Source of the DNA: Curtobacterium sp. MCBA15_012
GTDB taxonomy: Bacteria; Actinomycetota; Actinomycetes; Actinomycetales; Microbacteriaceae
Reading direction: 5' to 3'
DNA: 64,000 nucleotides
Assembly: GCF_001864935.2 (NCBI RefSeq)
Contig: NZ_CP126267.1
Location: 1,674,001-1,738,000 of the forward strand
Part shown: in pieces, positions 1 through 8,407 of the stretch
Layout of the letters: each line of letters opens with the position of its first letter
Numbering within the stretch: position 1 is the first letter of the stretch
Program-made: the position numbers and the translations under genes
The notes under the pieces: model-generated
Databases searched by the model: none
What the model was told of the DNA's origin: nothing
What the model saw: the letters and a program-made list of their open reading frames with translations, nothing else

Positions 1-174
1 ACGCGCGGGTCCGGGACGACCGAGGGCGGGGTGGACGCGAACGCCACCAAGGCGCACCTCCTGGACGTGGCGCGACGACTCGACGTGCACGGACGTTCGT
101 CGATGACGAAGGACGAGCTCGTCGAGGCGATCAAGCGGGCCAACGACCGGGCGACGGCGGCGGCGCGGGAGTGA
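1..174 (+). CDS. C-terminal end of a protein with a Rho-N/SAP-like helical motif (partial)
   Basis: The frame is open from the first base and stops at 172-174, giving the last 57 residues of a protein that begins outside the window. The visible part contains KAHLLDVARRLDVHGRSSMT followed by a basic helix. This pattern, two short helices around an R-S-x-M-T-K-x-E-L turn, is typical of the Rho N-terminal-like or SAP-like helical modules often found at the end of small actinobacterial proteins. No catalytic residues are visible. The function of the full protein cannot be judged from this fragment. Confidence 0.6.
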   Translation, partial: TRGSGTTEGGVDANATKAHLLDVARRLDVHGRSSMTKDELVEAIKRANDRATAAARE

Positions 175-402
175 CGCGGGTGTTGGTGGGCGGGCCGCGG
201 ACGCCGTTCGTGCCGTCCACAAGGCGGCCGCCGCTCCTGCCGTGCACGCGGTGCGTTCCGCGACTGCCGCGCACTCGGCGCCCGCCGCGTCTGTCGCGCA
301 CCCGGCGCTTGCCACTCCTGCCGCGCCTGATCTGGCACCAGCACCCGACGCGCATGCCGCGCTGGGCATGTGGCGCCGGTCGACAGGAGTAGCGTGCCGC
401 GG
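175..402. other. Intergenic stretch, no gene recognised
   Basis: This region has a run of loosely repeated proline/arginine-coding GC-rich sequence. Open frames exist on both strands, but their composition (Arg/Pro only) is that of untranslated high-GC DNA. The fabH ribosome-binding site (AGGAG, 385-389) lies at its end. Confidence 0.4.
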
Positions 403-1371
403 ATGAACACCCCAGCTCTCCGTGGCAGCCGGATCCTCGGGTTCGGGCACCACCAGCCCTCGCGCGTCCTCACCAACGACGAACTGTCGACCATGGTCGA
501 CACGAACGACGAGTGGATCACCACCCGGACCGGGATCAAGACCCGGCACATCGCCGGGCCGGACGATTCGGTCGTGTCGATGGCCATCGAGGCCGGCCGC
601 AACGCCATCGCCGACGCCGGGCTCCAGCCGTCGGACATCGGCCTCGTCATCGTCGCCTCGACCACGCACCGCGAGCGGTCGCCGTACACCGCCGGACGTG
701 TCGCCGCCGCGCTCGGCATGGCGAACGGTCCCGCGCCGATCGACATCAACACCGCGTGCAGCGGGTTCGAGTACGCGATGGCACTGGCCGACCAGTCGAT
801 CCGCGTCGGTGCGTCCGACACCGCGCTGGTGATCGGCTCGGAGACGCTCTCGAGCATCGCCGACTGGTCCGACCGCTCGACCTGTGTCCTCGTCGGCGAC
901 GGCGCCGGAGCAGCGGTCCTCGGTGCATCCGACACCGCCGAGATCGGGCCCGTGTCGTGGGGGAGCGTGCCGCACCTCAACGAGGCCGTGCTCGTCACGC
1001 GCGACCCGGAGTACTTCACGCAGCAGGGGCGGTCGATCTACCGGTGGGCGATCACCGAGGCCGAGGGGCATGCGCGCGCCGTCGTGGAGGCTGCCGGGCT
1101 GACCCTCGACGACATCGAGGTCTTCGCGTTCCACCAGGCGAACCTGCGGATCATCGAACCGCTCGCGGCGGCGCTCGGGGGCGAGTCGAAGTACGTCGTG
1201 CGGGACGTCGTCGAGTCGGGCAACACCTCGGCGGCGAGTGTCCCGCTCGGGCTCTCGAAGGCGTGGTCGCGTGGTGAACTGCCCGAGGGCGTGCCGGCGC
1301 TGCTGTTCGGTTTCGGTGGCGGGTTCGCACACGCGGGCCAGGTCGTGACGACGCCGGTCCGGCGGCGCTGA
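403..1371 (+). CDS. fabH: Beta-ketoacyl-ACP synthase III (KAS III / FabH family)
   Basis: FabH-type enzymes condense an acyl-CoA primer with malonyl-ACP to start fatty-acid synthesis in the cytoplasm. The 322-residue product has the usual length and the complete Cys-His-Asn triad. Cys119 lies in NTACSGFEYAMAL, His244 in FHQANLRI and Asn274 in ESGNTSAAS, and the C-terminal glycine-rich FGFGGGFAHAG loop is present. The start is uncertain: GTG at 394 lies 4 nt after AGGAG and ATG at 403 lies 13 nt after it. I chose the ATG because the conserved fold begins just downstream. It stands alone, away from fabD/acpP/fabF, so it may be an accessory KAS III rather than the housekeeping enzyme. The next gene is convergent. 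Confidence 0.88.
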   Translation: MNTPALRGSRILGFGHHQPSRVLTNDELSTMVDTNDEWITTRTGIKTRHIAGPDDSVVSMAIEAGRNAIADAGLQPSDIGLVIVASTTHRERSPYTAGRVAAALGMANGPAPIDINTACSGFEYAMALADQSIRVGASDTALVIGSETLSSIADWSDRSTCVLVGDGAGAAVLGASDTAEIGPVSWGSVPHLNEAVLVTRDPEYFTQQGRSIYRWAITEAEGHARAVVEAAGLTLDDIEVFAFHQANLRIIEPLAAALGGESKYVVRDVVESGNTSAASVPLGLSKAWSRGELPEGVPALLFGFGGGFAHAGQVVTTPVRRR

Positions 1372-1448
1372 GGCGCGTCGGCGGCGCGCGGCACCACCGG
1401 GTCGGGGTGGTCGAGGCTGCGCGTCGCTGACGCCCCCGACCGCCGGGG

Positions 1449-2372
1449 TCAGCGCAGGGCGGGATCGTCCCGGTCCGGGGTGTCGCCCCAGAGGTCCTCG
1501 TCCTGGTCCCGACCGCGGCGCCGCGAGCGTCCGCGCTGCTTCGGTTCCGAGGCCTTCCCGCCGTCGAGCGCCTTCTTCGCCTTGCGGTCCGACACCGGTT
1601 TCGCGTCGAGCACGATGGTGAAGTGGCGCGGCGGCAGGCCGAACCCCTCGCGCGACGCCTGGATCACCTTCCGCCCGAGGGCGTGGTTGCCGAGGCCACC
1701 CACCGCTGCGCCGATCCCGAAGGGGAGTGCACGGCCGAGGACCGATGCCCCCTGACGTGCGGCGAAACGCTTGATGAACTGGTCGCGCACCTTGCCGCCG
1801 ATGCCGTTCACGACCTGCTTCGGCAGCGTCGAGGTGACCATCTCGCCCCAGAAGGCCGTCCGCGCCTGACCACCGGCAGCCTGGCCCGCGAGCTGCTTGA
1901 TGAGCTGCGTCCCGGGCGAGCCGAGGATCAACGCCATGACGAGCGTGCGCGACCGCTCCGGGTCGTCGAGCGCGATGCCGTGGACCTCGGTCACCGACTG
2001 GGCGAACAGTGCCGTCGCCTCGAGGAAGCCCACCGTCTCGGCGCCGCTGAGCCCGAGGGCTGCGACCATCCCGACACCCGGGATCACCGCACTCGCGCCC
2101 ACGGCTGCACCGCCGGTCGTCACGGCTGTCAGGTACTGCCGTTCGAGGATCTGGACGACCTGCTGCGGGTCGGCGTCCGGGTGGCGCCGACGGATCGCGT
2201 TCACGTGCGCGACGACGACCGGCCGCTGGACGGCGATGACGCGGTCGAGCATCTTGACCCAGCCCGTCTGCTGCTCCTGCACGCGGCGTCCGTCCTGGTC
2301 GTCCGGGCCACCGGCGCGGACCGCTGCGGGCGGCATCGGCACGATCGCCTCGTTCTTCTGCTGTCGAGCCAT
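1449..2372 (-). CDS. Conserved hypothetical protein, possibly EcsC-like
   Basis: A 307-residue protein of unknown function. The N-terminal third is polar. Residues about 85-140 are glycine/alanine-rich and weakly hydrophobic (TTGGAAVGASAVIPGVGMVA). A second Gly-rich stretch lies near residues 210-235, and the last 50 residues are very basic and acidic by turns (KQRGRSRRRGRDQDED). The central Gly-rich helical pattern recalls EcsC-family proteins, but no diagnostic motif settles it. The gene reads away from the AbiEi-like gene upstream and converges on fabH. Codon use is like the neighbours, so it looks like a resident gene. Confidence 0.6.
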   Translation of the reverse strand: MARQQKNEAIVPMPPAAVRAGGPDDQDGRRVQEQQTGWVKMLDRVIAVQRPVVVAHVNAIRRRHPDADPQQVVQILERQYLTAVTTGGAAVGASAVIPGVGMVAALGLSGAETVGFLEATALFAQSVTEVHGIALDDPERSRTLVMALILGSPGTQLIKQLAGQAAGGQARTAFWGEMVTSTLPKQVVNGIGGKVRDQFIKRFAARQGASVLGRALPFGIGAAVGGLGNHALGRKVIQASREGFGLPPRHFTIVLDAKPVSDRKAKKALDGGKASEPKQRGRSRRRGRDQDEDLWGDTPDRDDPALR

Positions 2373-2516
2373 GCGGCCGACCGTACCCGGACCGGGTGGG
2401 AGCGACGCCCGGGAGCGTCCCCCTGCGTGCGCTCTCGCCGGGGGCCGGAGCGGGAGCGGCTGCGCGTGCGGGGGCGGTCACGGGCGTCGGCGTCGGCCCG
2501 GATGTCTGCTCGGTAC

Positions 2517-3479
2517 TCATCGGCACGGCAACCCTGCCCGGACCAACGCCGCCCGCAGTCGTTCGGGGTCCATCAGGTCCGCCCAGGTGACCCGGACGAC
2601 CCGACGGACCGCTGCGAAGGAACGGACGAAGTCCTCACGCTGCTTCTCCTGCCAGTGCGCCTCGGCGGTCGAACGCCCGGCGAGCATCGCATCGTCCTCG
2701 TACTTCGCGCGTCCGTCGACCTCCACGACGACCCCGTGGTCGGGGAACCAGAAGTCGACGACCGCGTCGCGGTGCCCGGGCCGGACGAAGCGGTGTTGCT
2801 GGACGGGCTGCGCCAGCCCGAGCTGCCGGAACCGCACCCGGCACACGGACTCCGCCGGCGACCCGGACGCCGCCGACCCCATCTCGACCGCCGCCGCGAC
2901 CTTCGCGTGCCCCTTCCAGTCGGCCGAGCGCAGTTCGTCGACCAGCATCTCGGGCAGGATGCGCCGATCGTGCAGCGCTGCGTCGATCATCGGCAGCGCG
3001 CTGAGCAGCGGTTCGGTGGAAGCGACCTCGACGAGCACGTCGACGAGTGGTTCGACGACGACCCCGGCGAAGTCGGCCGGTCGGAACGGGGGCGTCCCGG
3101 ACCACCGGTCGGTGCCGGTGCTTGTCCGCTGCCTCGCCGGCCGGACGCGGAGCCGCGCGGTGGTCTCCGTCCGAGACCGTCGCGGGTCGCGGACCTCGAC
3201 ACGGTCCGGCGTCGGGCCGACGAACGGCAGCCCGTGAGCAGCCGCCGCGGACCGGTCCGACAGCACGAGGGGTGGCACGATCCGCGGTGCCGTCGCCCGG
3301 ACGAGCAACAGGTGCTGCTCCTCGGGACGCAGCCCGGCCACGTCCGCCGGGTCGACCAGCGCTCCCGGCCGCACCGCGACCAGGGTGCCGCGTCGGACCT
3401 GGCGCTGCAGGCTGCGGCGTTCCGCGGGCGGGAACCCGCTCGTCCGGATGAGCGGTACTGAGAGGACTCGTTCGTGCAT
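2517..3479 (-). CDS. AbiEi-like protein with C-terminal DUF559 (PD-(D/E)XK-like) domain
   Basis: The 320-residue product starts at the ATG giving MHERVLSVPL. A longer frame continues upstream, but that part is Arg/Ser junk from the repeat region. The N-terminal half (residues 5-110) has the winged-helix plus R-R-G-x-L-V-x-V-R-x-G-x-L-V pattern common to AbiEi-type antitoxin-like proteins of actinobacteria. The C-terminal 110 residues carry a Vsr/DUF559-type nuclease core, with DFWFPDHGVVVEVDG giving the D...E-x-D metal site and a downstream EKQREDFVR helix. Such two-domain proteins are very abundant in this group and mostly uncharacterised. No partner toxin lies next to it. Confidence 0.7.
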   Translation of the reverse strand: MHERVLSVPLIRTSGFPPAERRSLQRQVRRGTLVAVRPGALVDPADVAGLRPEEQHLLLVRATAPRIVPPLVLSDRSAAAAHGLPFVGPTPDRVEVRDPRRSRTETTARLRVRPARQRTSTGTDRWSGTPPFRPADFAGVVVEPLVDVLVEVASTEPLLSALPMIDAALHDRRILPEMLVDELRSADWKGHAKVAAAVEMGSAASGSPAESVCRVRFRQLGLAQPVQQHRFVRPGHRDAVVDFWFPDHGVVVEVDGRAKYEDDAMLAGRSTAEAHWQEKQREDFVRSFAAVRRVVRVTWADLMDPERLRAALVRAGLPCR

Positions 3480-3585
3480 GCCGGCAGCTTGTCGCGGTCG
3501 GGCCGAGGGACTGGCGGAAGAGGGCCGACCTGTGGATGGTGAGCCGCGCCTCCCGGCTGTGGAGGAACGCCGCGCGTGCCGGAGG

Positions 3586-3770
3586 CGACGTCGTCGACGT
3601 CGGACGTCAGCGGTGATGACGCTTCTTCGTGGGTGGGACGCATACGTGCGCGTGTTGCGACATCGTCGACGTCGGACGACAGCGGCAGTGACGCTTGTTC
3701 GCGCCCGGAACCGGTGCGTGCGCATGATGCGACATTGCCGACGTCGAACGACAGCGGCGGTGTCGATCAC
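3586..3770. repeat. Degenerate 72-bp tandem repeat, about 2.6 copies
   Basis: Units start at 3586, 3658 and 3730 with an exact 72-bp period. Each begins CGAC(G/A)T(C/T)G(T/C)CGACGTCG and continues with CAGCGG...TGACGCTT, while the second half of each unit diverges. Read leftward, the units encode similar peptide strings (MSQHAHVCVPPTKKRH / MSHHAHAPVPGANKRH). This could be a repeated microprotein or simply structured non-coding DNA. The repeat fills most of the 335-bp gap between fliW and the AbiEi-like gene. Confidence 0.7.
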
Positions 3771-3814
3771 CAGCGGCGACCCGCAGCCCGGGCGTCCCCG
3801 CCCGGCCCGGCACC

Positions 3815-4183
3815 TCAGCGCCGGGCGAGCTCCGCGCGCAGCGGCAGGTCCTGGTCCTCGAGGATGAACTGCGCCCCCACGGCCGTCCGGGCGTTGACCA
3901 CCACGGGCGCGAGCAGGTTGACGGTCGTCGGCTCCGCGCCGGGGTTCGCCACGACGAGCAGCATCGCCTCAGCAGGGTCGGTCAGCCCGATCGTGGCGGC
4001 CTGCTCGTCGGACAGCTCGGGCGCGTAGTCGGGCAGGTGCACCGCGGCGTCGAGCACGAACAGCCGGGCGTCCTCGCCGGTGAGCGCGAAGAGCCCCTCG
4101 ACGCCGTCGACCGGCACGAGCGAGAACACCGGCGCGGGGGACAGGCCGAACGGGGGCACGGGGAAGGTCAGGTCGATGCTCAT
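3815..4183 (-). CDS. fliW: Flagellar assembly factor FliW
   Basis: FliW binds flagellin and, where CsrA is present, also CsrA, thereby matching flagellin translation to export. The 122-residue product has the usual length and fold. It has an N-terminal strand-rich half (LTFPVPPFGLSPAP, ARLFVLDAAVHLPDY) and the conserved tail VVVNARTAVGAQFILEDQDLPLR. The ATG overlaps the flgL stop by 4 nt (ATGA), so it is translationally coupled as the last gene of flgN-flgK-flgL-fliW. No csrA follows, although csrA is the usual partner; the 72-bp repeats occupy that place. Confidence 0.9.
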   Translation of the reverse strand: MSIDLTFPVPPFGLSPAPVFSLVPVDGVEGLFALTGEDARLFVLDAAVHLPDYAPELSDEQAATIGLTDPAEAMLLVVANPGAEPTTVNLLAPVVVNARTAVGAQFILEDQDLPLRAELARR

Positions 4184-5061
4184 CGGAGGTAGTCCATCAG
4201 GGTCGGCTGCAGGACCTTCGCGGTGACGGCGAGGGCTGCCTGGTAGGTGGTCTGCTGCACCTGGAGGTCGAGGACGGCGCCGGCGAGGTCGAGGTCCTCG
4301 ATGCCGGAACGGCGGTTCTCGAGCGACACGGACGTCGACTTCAGCGTGTCCTGGGCGGTGAGCGCCGCGGCGTGGCGGACGCCGACGTCGGCCTGGGTCG
4401 CGCGCACGGCGTCGATCGCACCGTCGACGTCGTTCAGCCGCGGGTTGACGTTCACGCCGGCCTGCAGGTCGGACACGATGCGGTCGATCACGGCGAACGC
4501 CGAGGTGTCACCGGAGCCGAAGGCCGCGGCGCCGGGGGTGTCCACCCGGATCGTGGAGCCGTCGCCGACGCGGCGCTGCACGGCCGTGGTGGCGGTCGCG
4601 AAGCCGGTGCCGGGCGTGTACGCGGCAGCGTCGGTGGAGGAGCCGGCGAACACCGACCGGGTGCCGTACGTGGTGTTCGCGGCGGCCTCGAGGTCGGTCT
4701 TCAGGCCGCGGAGCTCGGTGATGAACGCGTCGCGCTCGGTGGTGCCCATCGTGCCGGAGTTCGCGGCCTGCACGGTGAGGTCGCGCACCTTGCCGAGCAC
4801 CGAGTAGGCCCCGGTCAGGGTGCTGTCGGTCGTCGCGAGCCAGCCGACGGCGTCGTCCGCGTTGCGGGCGTACTGCGCCGCGGCGGCCTGCTCCTTGCGG
4901 ACCTGCATCGCCGAGCCGGTGCCGACCGGGTCGTCCGACGGGCGGGCGATCGCCTTGAGCGTGGTGGCGCGCTGGGTCGCCTCGGCGACGCGGGCCGCGT
5001 TCGCCTGCAGCCGCTCGCCGGCGGCCGCCATCGACATTTGGGTGGTCACACGGGTGATCAC
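4180..5061 (-). CDS. flgL: Flagellar hook-filament junction protein FlgL
   Basis: FlgL (HAP3) forms the junction between hook protein and flagellin filament. The 293-residue product is flagellin-like at both ends. The N-terminus is ITRVTTQMSMAAAGERLQAN with ARPSDDPVGTGSAMQVR, and the C-terminus is LENRRSGIEDLDLAGAVLDL...YQAALAVTAKVLQPTLMDYLR. I chose the GTG at 5061: it lies 2 nt after the flgK stop with GAGGGG 6 nt upstream, inside flgK. The frame stays open far upstream but there is antisense-like junk over flgK. The next gene, fliW, overlaps by 4 nt. Confidence 0.93.
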   Translation of the reverse strand: MITRVTTQMSMAAAGERLQANAARVAEATQRATTLKAIARPSDDPVGTGSAMQVRKEQAAAAQYARNADDAVGWLATTDSTLTGAYSVLGKVRDLTVQAANSGTMGTTERDAFITELRGLKTDLEAAANTTYGTRSVFAGSSTDAAAYTPGTGFATATTAVQRRVGDGSTIRVDTPGAAAFGSGDTSAFAVIDRIVSDLQAGVNVNPRLNDVDGAIDAVRATQADVGVRHAAALTAQDTLKSTSVSLENRRSGIEDLDLAGAVLDLQVQQTTYQAALAVTAKVLQPTLMDYLR

Positions 5062-5063
5062 GG

Positions 5064-6482
5064 TCAGCCCCTCCCGACGAGTCCGACGCGGTTGATGAGG
5101 GTGTCGAGCATCTCGTCGACCGCGGTCAGGACGCGCGCCGCGCCCTGGTACGCGTGCTGGTAGCTCAGCAGGTTCACGTTCTCCTCGTCGAGGTCGACGC
5201 CGGCACCCGACTGCTGCTGGGTCCGTGCGCTGGTGAGTGCGAGGCCGGTCAGCGTCGATTCCGACGTCGCCGTCCTGGAGGCGCTGCCCACCCCCGCCAC
5301 GAAGCCCGCCCAGGTGCTGTCCGCACCTCCGGCGACCGTGCCGAGTCGCGAGAGCGCGTCGGCGAACGAGTCGTCGAGCTGGTTCGCCGCGTTCCGCGTC
5401 GCCAGGCCGGACCCGTCCACGGGGACGACCGACAGGCCCTGGGCCGCGGGCGTCCCCGCCGCGAGGGCGAAGAACGGTGCACCGGTGGTGCCGGTGGGCG
5501 TCGTGCCACGGGCGTGTGCCGCGTTGACGGTCGTCGCCAGGGCGGTCGCGACCGCGTCGTAGGACGCCGCGGCCTCGGCCAGGGCACCGCCGGTGCCGGA
5601 CGACGCGGGGGCCAGCAGTGACAGTGCGCCGCCGATCGACCCGCCGCCGAGGGCGACGTCGCGCGGCTCGGCACCGGCCCACTGCAGGGTCACGGGGTGG
5701 CCGTCGGCCATGCGGTCGGCACCGGCGAGCTGCACGGTGCGGGCGTCGGTGCCCTGCACGAGGGCGTTGCCGTCGAGGAGCACGTCGACCGTGCCGTCGG
5801 CGTGCGCCCGCACGGTCCCGCCGGCGAGCCCGGCGATCTGCTGGGTGAGCTGGTCGCGCTGGTCCATCAGCTCGTTCGCGCTCCCGCCGGAGGCGAGGGT
5901 CGAGCGGATCCGGCCGTTGAGGTCGGCGACCTGCGCGGCAGCGTCGTTGAGCTGGCCGACCTGCGTCGCGGCGGTGGCCCGGACGGTGGTCCACTGTGCG
6001 TCGACGGCGCGGGACCCGGAGGCGAGGGCGCCGGCGACGGTCGACGCGGACGCGATCACCGAGGACGCGGCGCCGGGGTCGTCCGGGTGGGCGGCGAGGC
6101 CGCTCCACGAGGACCAGAAGGCGTCGAGCTTGGCGGACAGACCGTCCTTGCCCGGTTCGTGCAGCCCGTCCTCGAGGTCGGACAGTGCGGTGGCGCGGGT
6201 CCTCGCCCACGTCGAGGAGCCCGTCGCGACGCGGAGCCCCGCGTCCAGCGTCAGGGAGCCGAGCCGTGCGATGCCGTCGACCGAGACGCCCTGACCGGCG
6301 AGGGCCGCGGTGCCGTGCACGAAGCCGGTCTGGACGGTGGGGATCGACGACTGCGTGACCCGCTGCCGGGTGTAGCCGGCGGTGCCGGCGTTGGCGATGT
6401 TCTGCCCGGTGACGTCGATGCCGGTGCGCGCAGCGGTCAGGCCGGAGTACGCGGTCGCGAGGGATCCGAAGGTGCTCACCAC
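5064..6482 (-). CDS. flgK: Flagellar hook-associated protein FlgK
   Basis: FlgK (HAP1) is the first hook-filament junction protein. The 472-residue product shows the rod/hook family N-terminus (STFGSLATAYSGLTAARTGID, then TGQNIANAGTAGYTRQRV) and the C-terminal helix NLLSYQHAYQGAARVLTAVDEMLDTLINRVG. The internal part, with SANELMDQRDQLTQQIAGL, matches the family. Two GTG codons in tandem (6482 and 6479) are possible starts, and the difference is one residue. It lies 4 nt after flgN and 2 nt before flgL, in one leftward operon. Confidence 0.95.
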   Translation of the reverse strand: MVSTFGSLATAYSGLTAARTGIDVTGQNIANAGTAGYTRQRVTQSSIPTVQTGFVHGTAALAGQGVSVDGIARLGSLTLDAGLRVATGSSTWARTRATALSDLEDGLHEPGKDGLSAKLDAFWSSWSGLAAHPDDPGAASSVIASASTVAGALASGSRAVDAQWTTVRATAATQVGQLNDAAAQVADLNGRIRSTLASGGSANELMDQRDQLTQQIAGLAGGTVRAHADGTVDVLLDGNALVQGTDARTVQLAGADRMADGHPVTLQWAGAEPRDVALGGGSIGGALSLLAPASSGTGGALAEAAASYDAVATALATTVNAAHARGTTPTGTTGAPFFALAAGTPAAQGLSVVPVDGSGLATRNAANQLDDSFADALSRLGTVAGGADSTWAGFVAGVGSASRTATSESTLTGLALTSARTQQQSGAGVDLDEENVNLLSYQHAYQGAARVLTAVDEMLDTLINRVGLVGRG

Positions 6483-6486
6483 GGTG

Positions 6487-6975
6487 CTACAGGGTCCCCT
6501 CGAACAGGCGGGCGCCGTCGGAGCCGGTGGCCCCCGACGAGCCGGAGGCGTCGTACGTGGCCGCGGAGGTGACCGACCCGGCGAGGGTCTCCTCGGTCGC
6601 CTGGGCGGCGGTGCGGAGGAAGCGGTCGTTCTCGTCGCGGAGGGCGCCGATCTGCGTCGTGAGCTCCATCATCGCGGTGAGGTGGGCGGCGAGGATCTCA
6701 CCCCACGGACCGGCGGGTGCGGCGGCGACGACGTCGCGCAGCGGTGCCTCGGAGGGCACGCCCCACTCCTCGGCGACGGCAGCGCTCGACGCGGCACGCT
6801 CGAGGCCGGTGCTGCGGAGGCGCTCGAGGACCTGCTCGACCTCGCGGCTGGCGTGCGAGACCCAGCGGGAGCGCCCGGCGGCGAGCAGGAGCTGCTCCTC
6901 CTCGAGCTTGAAGGTGAGCAGTTCGAGCAGTTCACGCTCGCGCCAGAGGACGGCGGACAGGTCGTTCACGCTCAT
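6487..6975 (-). CDS. flgN: FlgN-type export chaperone for FlgK/FlgL
   Basis: A 162-residue, mainly alpha-helical protein. Helix 1 carries LWRERELLELLTFKLEEEQLLL and helix 2 carries REVEQVLERLRSTGLERA, the usual FlgN pattern. FlgN keeps the junction proteins export-competent in the cytoplasm, and it sits directly ahead of flgK and flgL, which supports the call. I chose the ATG at 6975 because GGGAGGAG lies 4-5 nt upstream; a longer open frame to 7290 has no such site and encodes promoter-region junk. A GGTGCTTACG box 97 nt upstream may be its flagellar promoter. Confidence 0.85.
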   Translation of the reverse strand: MSVNDLSAVLWRERELLELLTFKLEEEQLLLAAGRSRWVSHASREVEQVLERLRSTGLERAASSAAVAEEWGVPSEAPLRDVVAAAPAGPWGEILAAHLTAMMELTTQIGALRDENDRFLRTAAQATEETLAGSVTSAATYDASGSSGATGSDGARLFEGTL

Positions 6976-7071
6976 CAGCTCCTCCCGGGGGACGGGTCGG
7001 TCGGGGTTCGTTCGGGTCGGTCGGTCCGCCTTCCGGTGGACACCGACGACTATCGACGCAGCGGGACGCGG

Positions 7072-7081
7072 CGTAAGCACC
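7072..7081 (-). promoter_or_regulatory. Candidate flagellar sigma -10 element for flgN-flgK-flgL-fliW
   Basis: GGTGCTTACG on the minus strand, 97 nt before the flgN start. The same GCTWACG core occurs before flagellin, flgB and flbD at comparable distances. No convincing -35 box is seen. Confidence 0.4.
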
Positions 7082-7422
7082 GACGGACGCGAGAATCCGT
7101 CAGGGAAGCACGCCGCGCCTCCCGTCCGTACCCGTGCTGGGGGACAAGAACGACCGTTCCCCGCCCTGGGTCCCCAGAAATGCCGACCGGGGAACCCCCG
7201 ATGCACCCCCGCACTGGGGTCGATCCTGACAGCGCTCACGGGTTTCACAGCCGATACATTCGAACGGCACGCGGGGGACAGACCCCGCACCGCATCGCAG
7301 GGATGCGGGCACCGCCCGGACGGATCCAGGCGGCTCTTCGGCGTACACCACGGCCCTCCGCAGGCCGTCGTCCGTCGTGCCCAGGGACGGGTCAGTCACG
7401 CAGGTCGACCAGGGGATGGAAC

Positions 7423-8238
7423 ATGGACCGGAACGCACGCAACGCGATGATCGTGGAGCACCTGCCGCTCGTCGGCTACATCGTCGCCGACGTCCGTTCC
7501 CGCGCCACCCACCTGGACCGTGACGACCTCGCCGCCGTCGGGTCGCTGGCCCTCGTCGCCGCGGCCGAGGCGTTCGACCCCGAGCTCGGTGTGCCCTTCG
7601 GTGCGTACGCCCGCACCCGGATCGCGGGCGCCCTCGCCGACGACATGCGTTCCGCCGACTGGGCGTCGCGCGGCACCCGGAAGCGGATCCGCGAGACCCT
7701 CGCCACGCAGGAGGCGCTGTCCGCCCGACTCGGCCGGAGCGTCGGCGTGCAGGAGATCGCCGACGCGATGGGTGTCGACCGGCAGACCGCGGCCGGCGCC
7801 ATGAGCGACGCCGCCCGCACGGTCGGTCCGATCGACGAGACGGTGCACGACACCCTCGCCGCCGACCAGCCGCTGCCGGGCGAGGACCTGCTCGCGGCCG
7901 AGAAGCGCCGCTACCTCCGGGCCGCGGTCGCCGCGCTGCCCGAGCGGATGCGGTACGTGGTCGAGAACGTGTACTTCGGCGACCGCACGGTGACCGAGGT
8001 CGCCGCCGAGCTCGGCATCACGCACTCGGCCGTGTCGCAGCAGCGCTCCGAGGCGATGCGGCTGCTCCGCGACGGGCTCGCCGAGCACTACGGCGACGGG
8101 ACCGCGGTCGAGCCGGCCTCGCGGACGACGGCGGCGCGACGGAGCGCGTACCTGGCGCGGGTCGCGGCGAACGCGAGTGCCGGGGTCGCGCGTGCGGTGC
8201 ACGAGGTCGCGGTGCCGACGGCCGTGGCGGCGGGCTAG
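7423..8238 (+). CDS. fliA: Sigma-28-like RNA polymerase sigma factor (FliA/WhiG group)
   Basis: This protein probably directs RNA polymerase to the flagellar promoters of this cluster. The 271-residue product has sigma region 2 (LPLVGYIVADVRSRA, then DDLAAVGSLALVAAAEAFDP and FGAYARTRIAGALADDMRSA). It also has region 3 (LSARLGRSVGVQEIADAMGV) and region 4, whose helix-turn-helix contains VTEVAAELGITHSAVSQQRS. I chose ATG 7423, which has AGGGG 7 nt upstream. The last 50 residues (Ala/Arg-rich) extend beyond the usual FliA end. It is divergent from flgN and just upstream of flagellin. Functional assignment as the flagellar sigma rests on family and position. GCCGATAC at 7250-7257 in its own leader resembles the FliA -10 consensus, so it may be autoregulated. 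Confidence 0.88.
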   Translation: MDRNARNAMIVEHLPLVGYIVADVRSRATHLDRDDLAAVGSLALVAAAEAFDPELGVPFGAYARTRIAGALADDMRSADWASRGTRKRIRETLATQEALSARLGRSVGVQEIADAMGVDRQTAAGAMSDAARTVGPIDETVHDTLAADQPLPGEDLLAAEKRRYLRAAVAALPERMRYVVENVYFGDRTVTEVAAELGITHSAVSQQRSEAMRLLRDGLAEHYGDGTAVEPASRTTAARRSAYLARVAANASAGVARAVHEVAVPTAVAAG

Positions 8239-8293
8239 GCCTGCGGCTCGCACCGCTCGAGTCTCGCTCCGGCTCGCGCCGCTCAAGACTTCT

Positions 8294-8312
8294 CGACGAG
8301 GAAATCTCGTCG
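8294..8312 (+). promoter_or_regulatory. Inverted repeat immediately upstream of the flagellin promoter motif
   Basis: CGACGAG-gaaat-CTCGTCG, a perfect 7-bp inverted repeat with a 5-nt spacer, ends next to the GGCGCTAACG box. Its position suits an operator or the end hairpin of the sigma gene transcript. Function is inferred only from position. Confidence 0.35.
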
Positions 8313-8322
8313 GGCGCTAACG
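8313..8322 (+). promoter_or_regulatory. Candidate sigma-28-like -10 element for flagellin
   Basis: GGCGCTAACG, 86 nt before the flagellin ATG. GGCGCTAA matches the FliA -10 consensus GCCGATAA at 6 of 8 positions, and the GCTWACG core is shared with three other flagellar leaders in this window. Confidence 0.45.
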
Positions 8323-8407
8323 ACCTCGGCGCACCTGCCGAGAGTCACCCGTGTCAGCCCATGGACGGGCAGACACCACCACCCAAGGATTCACGGAGGA
8401 AACCACC

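Noticed and set aside
131..392. Short open frames on both strands before fabH
   Set aside because: Arg/Pro-only composition without start signals or family features.
1623..3461. Rightward 612-codon frame
   Set aside because: It lies antisense to two credible leftward genes and has junk composition.
3607..3813. Leftward 68-codon frame in the place where csrA would be
   Set aside because: It lacks the CsrA pattern (L-x-R-K-x-x-E and G-I-x-A-P) and consists of the translated 72-bp repeat.
4180..6210. A 676-codon frame that would fuse flgL with antisense-like sequence over flgK
   Set aside because: Only the last 293 codons are FlgL; the upstream part overlaps flgK in another frame, and flgL has its own start and ribosome-binding site.
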